Shown piece after piece: positions 54,289 to 64,000 of a stretch of 64,000 nt of DNA. The notes under the pieces are model-generated. The model saw only the letters and a list, made by a program, of their open reading frames with translations. It searched no databases and had not been told where the DNA came from. The position numbers and the translations under genes are program-made. The DNA is from Acidimangrovimonas pyrenivorans (GTDB taxonomy: Bacteria; Pseudomonadota; Alphaproteobacteria; Rhodobacterales; Rhodobacteraceae): contig NZ_JBHRSK010000004.1 of NCBI RefSeq assembly GCF_042643245.1, forward strand, positions 744,001 to 808,000. The letters are read 5' to 3'. The first letter of the stretch is position 1. Every line of letters starts with the position of its first letter.

Positions 54289-55185
54289 TCACCCCCGCGC
54301 GCGCAGCGCCTCCAGCACCACCCCGAAGGCCGAGGACGGCCGCTGCCGGCTGGGATAGTAGAGGTGGAAGCCCGGGAAATAGGGGCAGTAGTCTTCGAGA
54401 CAGCTCCGCAGCGCGCCGGAGGCCAGGTGCTCTGCCGCCAGCCGCTCGGGGATCAGGGCAAGGCCATGCCCGTCCACCGCCGCCCGCATCACCGGGTTGA
54501 CGGTGTTGAAGCAGACCTGGCCGCCGACCTTGACCTTGATCTCGTGGCCGTCCCTGTCCTCGAACTCCCAGGCATAGAGCGCGCCATGGGTCGACAGGCG
54601 CAGGTTGATGCAGCGGTGGCCGGAGAGGTCCTGCGGCGTCTTGGGCACCCCGGCGGCATCGAAATACTCGGGCGCACCGACGCAGATCATGCGCTCGTCC
54701 GGGCCGATCCGCATCGCGATCATGCCCTCGCTGACCTGGTCGCCGTAACGCACCCCGGCATCGCATTGCGCCGCGGCGAGGTCGGTATAACCGTAATCCA
54801 TCACGAACTCGACGTTCACTGCCGGGTATTGCTTCAGCACCGGCGACAGCTTGGGCCAGAGCAGCGACTCGATGGCGTATTCGACGGCGACGATCCGCAC
54901 CGTTCCGGTCGGCTGGTCGCGGTGGTCGTTCAGCGCCCGCAGCCGGGTCTCGATCATCTCGAAACAGGGGTTGAGCGTCGCCAGCAGGTCCTCGCCCTCC
55001 AGTGTCGGCGCGACCGAACGCGTGGTGCGGGTCAGCAGCCGCAGCCCGAGCCGCTGCTCCAAGCCCTTGATCGTGTGGCTCAGCGCCGATTGCGAGATGT
55101 TCAGCCGCGCCGCGGCGCGGGTAAAGCTGCGCTCCTCGGCCACGGCGGCGAAGGCAATCAGGTCGTTGATGTTCTCGCGCAGCAT
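54289..55185 (-). CDS. LysR family regulator
   Basis: A 298-residue LysR-type regulator: LIAFAAVAEERSFTRAAARLNISQSALSHTIKGLEQRLGLRLL (about residues 8-50) and an effector-binding domain from about 90. The start at 55185 has GGAGG six bases upstream; the frame extends to 55251 without support. It is divergent from the cyclophilin-like/SDR genes and precedes the reductase and cupin genes. This arrangement is common for redox- or aldehyde-responsive LysR clusters in proteobacteria and suggests it controls both sides. Confidence 0.92.
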   Translation of the reverse strand: MLRENINDLIAFAAVAEERSFTRAAARLNISQSALSHTIKGLEQRLGLRLLTRTTRSVAPTLEGEDLLATLNPCFEMIETRLRALNDHRDQPTGTVRIVAVEYAIESLLWPKLSPVLKQYPAVNVEFVMDYGYTDLAAAQCDAGVRYGDQVSEGMIAMRIGPDERMICVGAPEYFDAAGVPKTPQDLSGHRCINLRLSTHGALYAWEFEDRDGHEIKVKVGGQVCFNTVNPVMRAAVDGHGLALIPERLAAEHLASGALRSCLEDYCPYFPGFHLYYPSRQRPSSAFGVVLEALRARG

Positions 55186-55398
55186 TGGGGGCCTCCGTCC
55201 GCCGGTCCGGCACTGTGCGCAGGATATATGCGCGTGGCTCATGAGGTCCAATGATTGTGCGGTGAGCGCCGGGGGCGCGGCGGGCGGCCCCGGCCCCGGA
55301 TTGATGAATACCCGTCATGAGTGGCAGTGACGCGCGGGGGCTAATCCTGCCGGACCGGAACAGGCATATTGGCAGCACCCGGACGAAGGAGGCCCAGG

Positions 55399-55842
55399 AT
55401 GCGCAGCTTGCTGATCTCGGCGACGGCAGCCGCCGCACTTGCCTGCGCCCCGGTCCGGGCCGAGACGGCAAGCGGAGAAGGGAAAGGCCCCGCCATGACC
55501 AGGATCGAGGTAATCGCCGGCGACACGGTTCTGTCCGCGACCCTGAACGACACGCCGACGGCGCGCGATTTCGCATCGCTGCTGCCGCTGGAGCTGCCCC
55601 TGAGCGACTACCACGGCACCGAGAAGGTGGCCGACCTGCCGCGCAAGCTCGACACCACCGGGGCGCCGGCGAGCTACGCGCCCGCGGCCGGCGACATCAC
55701 GCTCTACGCCCCCTGGGGCAACCTCGCGATCTTCTACCAGCCGTTCCGCGATTCCGCCGGCCTCGTCCCGCTCGGGCGGTTCGACGCGCCGCTCGCGGGG
55801 CGGCTAGAGGACGGTCCGGTCCGCATCCGGCGGGCCGACTGA
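55399..55842 (+). CDS. cyclophilin-like fold exported protein
   Basis: A 147-residue protein with a signal peptide (MRSLLISATAAAALACAPV, cut near VRA) and a cyclophilin-like fold of the type annotated as cyclophil_like2. MTRIEVIAGDTVLSATLND is near 34-52, the LPLELPLSDYHGTEKVADLP stretch near 64-83 and YAPWGNLAIFYQPFR near 104. These domains generally lack proline isomerase residues and their function is unknown. Start at 55399 with AGGAGG upstream. It is followed by a short-chain dehydrogenase and lies opposite the LysR gene. Confidence 0.85.
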   Translation: MRSLLISATAAAALACAPVRAETASGEGKGPAMTRIEVIAGDTVLSATLNDTPTARDFASLLPLELPLSDYHGTEKVADLPRKLDTTGAPASYAPAAGDITLYAPWGNLAIFYQPFRDSAGLVPLGRFDAPLAGRLEDGPVRIRRAD

Positions 55843-55929
55843 CCAGCCCCCCCCAAACGCACCGGCACGGGCCGCCCCTCGGGGCGGCGCGACCGCGTGT
55901 TTCCAGATGACAGACGAAAGGACATCGAA

Positions 55930-56682
55930 ATGACCGATACCATCACCGGAAAGGTGGTCATCATCACCGGCGCCTCCAGCGGCATCGGCGAAGCCACCGC
56001 GAAGGAAATCGCCGGCAAGGGCGCCAAGGTCGTCCTCGGCGCGCGCCGCGCCGACAAGCTCGAGCAGATCGCCGAGGCCATCAAGGCGGCGGGCGGCGAA
56101 GCCGTCTGGCAGGCGATGGACGTGACCAGGCCGGAGGACAACGACGCCATCGTGCAATTGGCCAAGGACAGCTTCGGCCGCCTCGACGCCATCTTCCTCA
56201 ACGCCGGCATCATGCCGGTCAGCAACGTCTCGGCCCTCAAGACCGACGAGTGGAGACAGATGGTCGATGTCAACATCAACGGCGTCCTGAACGGCGTCGC
56301 CGCCGTCACGCCGACCTTCACCGCGCAGAAGTCGGGCCACATCCTCGCCGTCTCCTCGGTCGCCGGGCTCAAGGCCTATCCGGGCACGGCGGTCTATGGC
56401 GGCACCAAGTGGTTCCTGCGCGACTTCATGGAGTGCCTGCGGATGGAATCCGCGATGGAGGGCACCAACATCCGCACCGCCACGCTCTACCCGGCGGCGA
56501 TCAACACCGAGCTCCTGAGCACGATCACCGATCCGGGCGCGGCCGAGGGCATGGCCGGGCTCTACCAGGCCTTCGGCATCTCGCCCGACCGCATCGCCAA
56601 GGTCGTCGGCTTCGCGCTGAACCTGCCCGAGGACACGACGGTCAGCGAGTTCACGGTCGGCCCGGCGAACCAGCCCTGGTGA
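55930..56682 (+). CDS. short-chain dehydrogenase/reductase
   Basis: NAD(P)-dependent oxidoreductase of 250 residues, classical SDR: cofactor motif ITGASSGIGEATAKEIAG near 12-29, NAGIMPV near 88 (NAG motif), catalytic Ser in AVSSVAG near 138 and the catalytic YxxxK as YGGTK near 153-157. Best read as an aldehyde/ketone reductase linked to the adjacent LysR cluster. Start at 55930 with AAAGGA upstream. 88 bases separate it from the cyclophilin-like gene. Confidence 0.92.
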   Translation: MTDTITGKVVIITGASSGIGEATAKEIAGKGAKVVLGARRADKLEQIAEAIKAAGGEAVWQAMDVTRPEDNDAIVQLAKDSFGRLDAIFLNAGIMPVSNVSALKTDEWRQMVDVNINGVLNGVAAVTPTFTAQKSGHILAVSSVAGLKAYPGTAVYGGTKWFLRDFMECLRMESAMEGTNIRTATLYPAAINTELLSTITDPGAAEGMAGLYQAFGISPDRIAKVVGFALNLPEDTTVSEFTVGPANQPW

Positions 56683-56742
56683 GGCGGCCGGATTGCCCGG
56701 CGGCGGAGCCCCCCGCCGCCGGGAGCCTGAGCGTTTGCACGC

Positions 56743-58314
56743 TCAATGCGCGGCGACGTCGGTATGCTCGGGCTTGGCGAGCAGCAGGATCAGCGGCGTC
56801 GCGCAGATGAACGAAATCGCCATCGTGTAGAAGACGTCGTTCCAGGCCATGATCGCGGCCTGCTGCGCGATCTGGCCGCCGAGCTGGCGGATCGCGGCCA
56901 GCATCGGGTCGCCGTTGATCTCGGGATGGCTCGCCATCAGATGCGTCATCTGCCGGACCCGGTCGGCGACGGCCTGGTCGGTGGTGCTGATGCTCTCGGC
57001 CATCCACCAGTAATGGCGGTCGTAGCGGCCGTCCCACTGGGTGTTGATCATCGCCAGCCCCAGCGCCCCGCCCATGTTGCGGAAGACGTTGAACAGGCCC
57101 GAGCCGCCGCCGACCAGCGTTGTCGGCAGGGTGCCGAGCGCGGCGGCGGTGATCGTCACCATGCACAGCACCAGCCCCAGCCCGCGCGCGATCTGCGGCC
57201 AGAGCAGCTGGTCGAAGCCGACCTCGGTCGTCATCTTGGTATTGAGCCACAGCCCCAGCGTCACCAGCGTGAAGCCGAAGAACAGGATCTTGCGGGCGTC
57301 GAACCTCTGCCCCAGCTGGCCGGTGATCGGGGCGCCGACGAACATCGCGGCGCCGGTGACGGCCATCACCTCGCCGACCTGGAGCGAACTGAAGCCGCGC
57401 ACCCGCGACAGGAACTGGGGCAGGATGTAGCTCTGGCCGTACATGCAAGTGCCCAGCACGAAGGTCAGGATGCAGCCGACGGTGAAGTTGCGGTTGAGGA
57501 AGGCATGCAGTTCCAGCACCGGGTGCTCGATGGTCAGCTCGCGCCAGATCAGCAGCACCGCCGAGCCCACCGAGAGCACGGCGAAGAACAGGATCATGTC
57601 GCTCTGGAACCAGTCCTCGCGCGGGCCCTCGTCGAGCACGATCTCCAGCGAGCCGAGGAAGCCCGCGATCAGGACGATGCCGAGGATGTCGATCTTGCGG
57701 AACAGCTTCCAGTCCGGCAGGTCGATATCGACGAAGAGCGGCACCAGCGCGGTCACGATCAGCCCCGGCACGATGTTGACCAGGAACAGCCAATGCCAGC
57801 TGAAATGCTCGGTGATATAGCCGCCCAGGGTCGGCCCGGCGGCGGGGGCGACGGTGGCGGTCAGGCCGATGATCACCGTACCCAGCATCCGCTTCGACGG
57901 CGGCAGCAGCTTGTAATTGGCGGCGAAGACGGTCGGGATCATGGCGCCGCCGATGAAGCCCTGGACCGCGCGGAAGGCGATCATCGACTGGGTGTCCCAG
58001 GCGAAGGCGCAGGCCACGCTCATCAGCGTGAAACCCGACGAGGACATGACGAAGACCCAGCGCGTCGACATCACCTTGGCCAGCCAGCCCGAGAGCGGGA
58101 TCATCACCACCTCGGCGACGAGGTAGGCGGTCTGGACCCAGGTCACCTGGTCGATCGAGGCCGAGATGCCGGCCTGGATCTGGGGCAGCGAGCTGGCGAC
58201 GATCTGGATGTCGAGGATGGCCATGAACATGCCCACGACCATCAGGAAGAAGCCGAAGACGTCGCCCTTGGTCGGCACCGGCGGCGCGCCGGGCGGGTCG
58301 GCCGGCGCGCTCAT
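56743..58314 (-). CDS. MFS drug exporter, EmrB/DHA2 type
   Basis: A 523-residue major-facilitator transporter with 14 predicted spans. It begins with the typical DHA2 segment FFLMVVGMFMAILDIQIVASSLP near 22-44 and TAYLVAEVVMIPLSGWLA near 63-80, with the motif-C-like AVGPTLGGYI variant (APAAGPTLGGYI) near 143-154. It would export hydrophobic toxic compounds with its membrane-fusion partner. The true start is 58314, which overlaps the partner's stop codon (ATGA); the frame runs open upstream through the partner gene as a shadow. Confidence 0.94.
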   Translation of the reverse strand: MSAPADPPGAPPVPTKGDVFGFFLMVVGMFMAILDIQIVASSLPQIQAGISASIDQVTWVQTAYLVAEVVMIPLSGWLAKVMSTRWVFVMSSSGFTLMSVACAFAWDTQSMIAFRAVQGFIGGAMIPTVFAANYKLLPPSKRMLGTVIIGLTATVAPAAGPTLGGYITEHFSWHWLFLVNIVPGLIVTALVPLFVDIDLPDWKLFRKIDILGIVLIAGFLGSLEIVLDEGPREDWFQSDMILFFAVLSVGSAVLLIWRELTIEHPVLELHAFLNRNFTVGCILTFVLGTCMYGQSYILPQFLSRVRGFSSLQVGEVMAVTGAAMFVGAPITGQLGQRFDARKILFFGFTLVTLGLWLNTKMTTEVGFDQLLWPQIARGLGLVLCMVTITAAALGTLPTTLVGGGSGLFNVFRNMGGALGLAMINTQWDGRYDRHYWWMAESISTTDQAVADRVRQMTHLMASHPEINGDPMLAAIRQLGGQIAQQAAIMAWNDVFYTMAISFICATPLILLLAKPEHTDVAAH

Positions 58315-59450
58315 CACTTCGCCCCGCGCGTGTTCACGTCGACGACGACCGAGCTGCCGGGCCGCAGCCGCGGACCGTCCGGCGCTGCCGGCGGGGTGAC
58401 GCGGATGCGCACCGGGATGCGCTGGACGATCTTGGTGAAGTTGCCGGTGGCGTTCTCGGTCGGGATCAGGGCGAATTCCGATCCCGTCGCCGGCGCGATG
58501 CTGTCGATCACGCCCGAGACATGCGCCCCGCCCAGCATGTCGGCGGTCAGGTCGACCTTCATGCCGGGGTGGAAATGCCGGACCTGGGTCTCCTTGAAAT
58601 TGGCGACGACGTAGACGGCGTCCAGCGGCACCAGGCTGATCAGCCGGGTGCCGGCGGCAACGGATGTGCCGACCTCGACGCCGCGATTGCCGACCACCCC
58701 GTCGCGGCTGGCGCGGATCACGGTGTCGTCGACATTCTTCTGCGCCAGCACCAGCGCGGCCCTGGCCCGGCTCAGCGCCGCCTCCTGCTGGTGGCGCTGG
58801 CTCTTCAGCACCGGCACCTGCCCGCGCGCGACATCGAGCGACGCCTTGGCGCCGCGGACCCCGGCCCGGGCCTGGTCGAGCGCCAGCGTCTGCTGGTCGG
58901 TGACGGCCTGGGTGGTGGCGCCGCGCGCCAGCAGCGCCTGGCTGCGCTCGGCATTGGTGCGCGCGACCTCGAGCTGCGCCTTCGCCGAAGCCAGGCTGGC
59001 CTCGGCCGCGGCGATGTTGTGGGCCTGCAGCGCAATCTGCTGATCCGTGGTCGCGATCGCCGCCTCGGCGCTGGCGACCTGGGCCCTGGCCTCGGCCAGC
59101 GCGGCGCGGTAGCGCGTGTCGTCGATCCGCAGCAGCACGTCGCCGGCCTTGACCGCGGCGTTGTCGGCCACCGCGATCTCGGTGATCGTGCCGGCGACCT
59201 GCGCCGAGTAGGTGACGATATCGGCCTTCACATAGGCGTCGTCGGTGGTTTCGGTGAAGCGCCCGACGGTCCACCATTCCCGCCCGAACCAGACCCCGGC
59301 CGCCACCAGGATCAGCACCACGGCGCCGATGACCAGCCGCTTGGTCCCGCCGGAGGCCGGTTTCCCGGTCGCCGGCATCTCCGAGGCGGGCGCGGCGCCG
59401 GTCTCGCCTGCCGCCGCCGGGCGGCTGTCCTCGTCGGTATCGCGGGGCAT
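58314..59450 (-). CDS. HlyD-family membrane fusion protein, EmrA type
   Basis: Periplasmic adaptor of 378 residues: one N-terminal membrane anchor (RLVIGAVVLILVAAGVWFG, about 37-55), the lipoyl/barrel-sandwich segment (DAYVKADIVTYSAQVAGTI near 69-87), a long coiled-coil hairpin (about 110-230, rich in Ala/Gln/Glu) and a second barrel half (RDGVVGNRGVEVGTSV). It links the EmrB-like pump to an outer-membrane channel not encoded here. The start at 59450 follows AAAGG; the frame could be extended to 59549 but that region holds the promoter and a palindrome. Confidence 0.94.
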   Translation of the reverse strand: MPRDTDEDSRPAAAGETGAAPASEMPATGKPASGGTKRLVIGAVVLILVAAGVWFGREWWTVGRFTETTDDAYVKADIVTYSAQVAGTITEIAVADNAAVKAGDVLLRIDDTRYRAALAEARAQVASAEAAIATTDQQIALQAHNIAAAEASLASAKAQLEVARTNAERSQALLARGATTQAVTDQQTLALDQARAGVRGAKASLDVARGQVPVLKSQRHQQEAALSRARAALVLAQKNVDDTVIRASRDGVVGNRGVEVGTSVAAGTRLISLVPLDAVYVVANFKETQVRHFHPGMKVDLTADMLGGAHVSGVIDSIAPATGSEFALIPTENATGNFTKIVQRIPVRIRVTPPAAPDGPRLRPGSSVVVDVNTRGAK

Positions 59451-59466
59451 GGGACGGCCTTTCGTT

Positions 59467-59481
59467 ACTATACCGTTTAGT
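59467..59481. promoter_or_regulatory. 15-base imperfect palindrome, candidate TetR operator of the emrAB-like pair
   Basis: ACTATACCGTTTAGT has matching arms (one mismatched pair) and lies in the AT-rich gap between the EmrA-like start and the divergent TetR gene. Overlap with probable promoter elements for both genes makes it a plausible repressor site. Confidence 0.45.
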
Positions 59482-59551
59482 TTACTTATTGCTCTATATC
59501 GCCGGACATGCAATATGCAAGAGGCAAAAATCGGCTTTGACGGGGGCACAG

Positions 59552-60214
59552 GTGGACGCGCAGGCGGAAGAAACCGGAAACCAGCCGACCGCCCGGACGG
59601 GCGGCAGGCGTGGCACCGCGAAACGCGAGCAGATCCTCGCCGGGGCGCGCGAGGTGTTCATGGAACGCGGTTTCGAGGCCGCCTCGATCGACGAGATCGC
59701 GCGCGTCTCCGGCGTGTCGAAGCCGACGCTCTACCGCCATTTCCCCGACAAGCGGCATCTCTATTCCGCGTTCTTCACCCGCGAATGCGATCTCTACGCC
59801 GCCAAGCTGTTCCCGGCCGAGCTGGTGCAGGCCGGGGCCGCCGACGCGCTGGACCGGATCGCGCGCTTCTATCTCGACCGGCTCTCTTCGGCCCAGGCGC
59901 AGAGCGCCTTCCGGGTCGCGGTCGGCGACGCGCAGCGGTTCCCCGAGCTTGCCCGGGCCTTCTACGCCACCGGCCCGGCCCGCGGCGCCCGCCATCTCGA
60001 GCCGCTTCTGGAGGCCTTCGTCGCCCGCGGCGAACTGGAGATCGACGACATCGCGCTGGCCGCCGCCCAGTTTCTCGAGCTGTGCAAGGCGGACCTGTTC
60101 TACAAGCAGGTCTTCTGCATGATCGACGCCCCCGACCCGGCCGAGATCGACCGCGTGGTGGCCGGCGCGGTCACGGTCTTCCTGCGCGCCTACGGCCCGC
60201 GCGCGCCACGCTGA
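59552..60214 (+). CDS. TetR/AcrR family regulator of the efflux pair
   Basis: A regulator of about 220 residues: KREQILAGAREVFMERGFEAASIDEIARVSGVSKPTLYRHFPDKRHLYSAFF (about 24-75) is the DNA-binding domain, followed by the C-terminal helical domain of the AcrR-like type. There is no in-frame ATG before the helix-turn-helix. I chose the GTG at 59552 with GGGGG five bases upstream; TTG codons at 59537 and 59489 are alternatives. It is divergent from the emrAB-like operon and likely represses it. Confidence 0.88.
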   Translation: MDAQAEETGNQPTARTGGRRGTAKREQILAGAREVFMERGFEAASIDEIARVSGVSKPTLYRHFPDKRHLYSAFFTRECDLYAAKLFPAELVQAGAADALDRIARFYLDRLSSAQAQSAFRVAVGDAQRFPELARAFYATGPARGARHLEPLLEAFVARGELEIDDIALAAAQFLELCKADLFYKQVFCMIDAPDPAEIDRVVAGAVTVFLRAYGPRAPR

Positions 60215-60260
60215 AAAGCTGCGCCGCATCGGCCGGCCCGTTTGCGGCCTGCCCGTTCCC

Positions 60261-60296
60261 CCCTGCCCGTCCTCCCTGCCCGTCCTCCCTGCCCGA
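60261..60296. repeat. 13-base tandem repeat in the gap before the ACR3 gene
   Basis: CCCTGCCCGTCCT occurs twice in tandem, followed by a partial third copy. It lies in the 276-base stretch between the TetR stop and the ACR3 start, which otherwise contains no gene I can recognise and must hold the ACR3 promoter. Confidence 0.5.
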
Positions 60297-60490
60297 CAAG
60301 CCCAAGCTTGACGAAAACCAGGTAAATCCTTAGCCCGGTCATAGTTCGAAACTTCTCGAAATGGGGATGCGATGGCGCGCGGGCGCAACGACGGAGCCGA
60401 GAATCGGGGCGCGGCGCGGGCCGGGCTTGCCCCCTGCCCCCGGACCCGGTGGGCAACGGGCTTTCACGCAAGCAGAGAGGACAGCGCAGC

Positions 60491-61537
60491 ATGACCGACA
60501 ACTCCCGGGACCATTCCGAGCCGATGGGCCTCTTCGCGCGTTACCTGACGCTGTGGATCGCGCTCGCCATCGTCGGCGGCATCGCCTTGGGCAGCGTCGC
60601 CCCGGGCCTGATCGCCGCCATCGCCGCGGCCGAGGTCGCCTCGATCAACCTGGTCGTGGCGGTGCTGATCTGGGCCATGGTCTACCCGATGATGGTCAAT
60701 GTCGATTTCGGCGCCGTCGCCGGGGTCGCGCGCCAGCCCCGCGGGCTGCTGGTCACGCTGGCGGTGAACTGGCTGATCAAGCCCTTCACCATGGCCCTGC
60801 TTGCCGTGCTGTTCTTCGATCACGTCTTCGCACCGTGGATCGCGCCGGCGGATGCCGCGCAATATACCGCCGGGCTGATCCTGCTCGGCGCCGCGCCCTG
60901 CACCGCGATGGTCTTCGTCTGGTCGCAGCTGACGCGCGGCGACGCGACCTACACGCTGGTCCAGGTCTCGGTGAATGACCTGATCATGGTCGTCGCCTTC
61001 GCCCCGATCGTCGCCTTCCTGCTCGGCGTCACCGATATCGCCGTGCCCTGGGAAACCCTGGTGCTGGCGACACTGCTCTACGTCGTCCTGCCGCTGATCG
61101 CCGGGCTGTTCACCCGGCGCAGGCTGGGCTCGGACGCGGCGATCGAACGCTTCGAGGCGCGCGTCAAGCCGCTCTCGATCATCGGCCTGATCGCCACCGT
61201 GGCGATCCTGTTCGGGCTGCAGGGCGAGACCATCCTCGCCCATCCCGCCGTCATCGCCCTGATTGCCGTGCCGATCCTGATCCAGAGCTACGGCATCTTC
61301 GCGCTGGCCTATGGCGCGGCCTTCGCGCTGCGGGTGCCGCACAGGATCGCGGCCCCCTGCGCCATGATCGGCACGTCGAATTTCTTCGAGCTGGCGGTGG
61401 CCGTGGCGATCAGCCTGTTCGGGCTGAACTCGGGCGCCGCGCTGGCCACCGTCGTCGGCGTGCTGGTCGAGGTGCCGGTGATGCTGTCGCTCGTCGCCTT
61501 CGCCAACCGCACCCGCGGCCGCTTTCCCGGCGCCTGA
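60491..61537 (+). CDS. acr3: ACR3 family arsenite exporter
   Basis: A 348-residue, ten-span antiporter of the ACR3/BASS class that expels arsenite. Characteristic residues are visible: the TM4 cysteine in GAAPCTAMVFVWSQLTRGD near 135-153 and the conserved Glu in GTSNFFELAVAVAISLFG near 296-313. Start at 60491 (AGAGAGGA upstream), not 60449. It lacks the usual arsR and arsC neighbours, so its regulation may not be by ArsR. Located between a drug-efflux cluster and a sugar/aldehyde locus, suggesting a detoxification neighbourhood. Confidence 0.92.
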   Translation: MTDNSRDHSEPMGLFARYLTLWIALAIVGGIALGSVAPGLIAAIAAAEVASINLVVAVLIWAMVYPMMVNVDFGAVAGVARQPRGLLVTLAVNWLIKPFTMALLAVLFFDHVFAPWIAPADAAQYTAGLILLGAAPCTAMVFVWSQLTRGDATYTLVQVSVNDLIMVVAFAPIVAFLLGVTDIAVPWETLVLATLLYVVLPLIAGLFTRRRLGSDAAIERFEARVKPLSIIGLIATVAILFGLQGETILAHPAVIALIAVPILIQSYGIFALAYGAAFALRVPHRIAAPCAMIGTSNFFELAVAVAISLFGLNSGAALATVVGVLVEVPVMLSLVAFANRTRGRFPGA

Positions 61538-61547
61538 TCTGCGGACG

Positions 61548-62791
61548 TCAGGCCCCCGCGCCCGGCCGCGGCAACACGCCCGCCGCGATCCAGCGGTCGA
61601 GCTGCGCCAGCGCCGCCTCGGCGAAAGCCGGATCGTTGATATGGGCGTCGAGCTCGACCAGCGTGACATTGCCGGGGCAGCTGGCGCGGATCTCCGCGAC
61701 GAAGGCGGCAAGGCCCTCGGGATCGGAGAGCGGCCCGCCGGGGCGGTCCCACTCGTTGCCGCCGCGCAGGGGCAGAAGCAGGGTCACCGGCCCCTGCGCC
61801 GTGGCCAGCTGGCCGCAGATCGCGCGCGCCATCTCGCGCCGTTGCTCGGCGGTCATCATCACCGAGGACAGCAGCCGGTTATGGGCATGGACCTCCTGCC
61901 CGGCCAGCCGGGGCGGCACCTCCTGCCAGCCGACGAAATCGACCAGGTCGTAGCAGCCGATCGAGACCAGTTGCGGCACCCCGGCGCGGCCGGCCGCGGT
62001 CATCCGGTCGGGGCCGGCGCTGATCGCCGAGCCCATGATGTGGTTGCCCAGCTCCTGCGGGGCGAAGTCCATCACGGCGGCGAAGGCGCCCTCGGCTGCG
62101 AGGCTCTCGAAGGCGCGGCCGCCCATGCCGGTGGCGTGGAACACCGCCACCTCGAAGCCCCGCGCCTCGAGCGCCGGCTTCAGCGCCACCATGTAGCGCA
62201 GCACCGTCTTGCCGAAGCTGGTCATGCCGATCAGCGGCCGGTCGCGCGCCGGCGGCTCGACCGCGCGCGCCGCGCCGAGCACCGCCCCCGCCGCCTGCGA
62301 CAGCGACGCCTTGCAGACCGAGTTGAGCCCGTAGAGCCCGCCGGCCCAGAGGATCATCTGGATATCGGCCGGCAGCCGCTCGGGCGGGATCAGCGGCGAG
62401 AAGGCGACCGTCGAGACGATGTATTTCGGCACCCCCAGCGGCAGCGCCAGGCAGAGGTCGAGCGCGAGGTCGGTGCCCATGCTGCCGCCGAGCACCAGCA
62501 CGCCGTCGAACCGCCCCTCGCCGTGCAGCTGCGCCGTCAGCGCCGCCGCGCCGCGGGCCATGATCTGCATGGCCAGGTTCTCGTCCTCGCCGGCGATGGC
62601 CTCGGCGATGGAGCTGCCGGCGGCCTCGGCCACCTCGTGTTTCGAGAACTCGGTGGGCACCGAGGGATCGCCCAGCACGCTGACATCCATCGTCAGCACG
62701 CCGCCGCCCTGGCCACGGATCACCTCGGCGATGTAGGTCAGCTCGTCGTCCTTGGTGTCGTAGGTGCCGACGACGAGGATGGTGCGGTCGG

Positions 62792-62795
<4 letters not shown>
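61548..62795 (-). CDS. Tm-1-like/UPF0261 ATP-binding protein
   Basis: A 415-residue protein of the Tm-1-like/UPF0261 family: an N-terminal ATP-binding domain (ILVVGTYDTKDDELTYIAEVIR near 5-26, then VLVLGGSMGTDLALDLCLALPLG near 99-121) and a C-terminal TIM-barrel-like half (PLIGMTSFGKTVLRYM near 187, HATGMGGRAFESLA near 219). The plant virus resistance protein Tm-1 shares the fold; the bacterial role is unknown. Its start overlaps the stop of the aldehyde dehydrogenase gene (ATGA), implying a joint metabolic function. Confidence 0.9.

Positions 62796-64000
<1,205 letters not shown>

Noticed and set aside
58315..59277. The EmrB-like frame continuing upstream through the EmrA-like gene
   Set aside because: The extension is Arg/Gly-rich nonsense in the wrong phase of the adaptor gene. 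The transporter begins at 58314 with a standard first span.

Overview
The window is GC-rich throughout, and its genes are packed into long tracks joined by 4-base ATGA overlaps. It carries three complete TRAP transporters (DctP/DctQ/DctM), a dipeptide-type ABC importer, LysR/TetR/MarR/RpiR regulators next to catabolic operons, and betaine and polyamine-type enzymes. Together these suggest an accessory, substrate-scavenging region of an alphaproteobacterium, most likely a Rhodobacterales (Roseobacter-like) organism. This is inference: there is no rRNA, tRNA or other taxonomic marker here. I saw no CRISPR array, prophage or intact insertion sequence.

Layout. (1) 280-12933, minus strand: one apparent 11-gene operon. 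In transcription order it holds a TRAP transporter, a MaoC-type hydratase, a DJ-1/PfpI enzyme resembling isonitrile hydratase, a dimethylformamidase large-subunit homologue, a dipeptide ABC transporter and an M20 amidohydrolase. A TetR regulator lies upstream (13000-13659). (2) 13825-22742: two AMP-forming acyl-CoA ligases, an M20 amidohydrolase overlapping an ornithine cyclodeaminase, an alpha/beta hydrolase, a multiply broken acyl-CoA dehydrogenase pseudogene and a lone malate dehydrogenase. (3) 23177-27496: a MarR regulator divergent from a second TRAP operon ending in an alpha/beta hydrolase. (4) 27539-36414: an RpiR regulator divergent from an operon of an N-formylglutamate-amidohydrolase-like enzyme, a third TRAP transporter, a glutamine-synthetase-like ligase, an aldehyde dehydrogenase and an iron alcohol dehydrogenase. 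(5) 36619-44574, minus strand: three exported proteins, namely an RTX calcium-binding protein, an unrecognised 342-residue protein and a 1211-residue protein ending in fifteen 27-residue His-rich repeats. (6) 44790-52897: a BetI-like regulator divergent from a dimethylglycine/sarcosine-dehydrogenase-type protein, then oleate hydratase, a class II aldolase, a gamma-butyrobetaine-hydroxylase-like oxygenase and LysR. (7) 53108-64000: a LysR-centred redox cluster, an EmrAB-type efflux pair with its TetR, an ACR3 arsenite exporter, a Tm-1-like protein and a window-truncated aldehyde dehydrogenase.

How the genes may work together. Region 1 reads as an import-and-hydrolyse operon. A DJ-1 enzyme of the isonitrile hydratase type would make an N-substituted formamide, a dimethylformamidase-type enzyme would cleave it to amine and formate, and the M20 enzyme would trim an acyl or peptide part. 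A 16-base dyad before the operon recurs in the divergent promoter at 18616-18631, which suggests one TetR regulon covering regions 1 and 2. Region 4 fits a gamma-glutamylation route for an amine or amino alcohol: uptake by TRAP, ligation to glutamate, oxidation by the alcohol and aldehyde dehydrogenases, then release by the amidohydrolase. Region 5 looks like a surface or secreted module and is the least explained part of the window.
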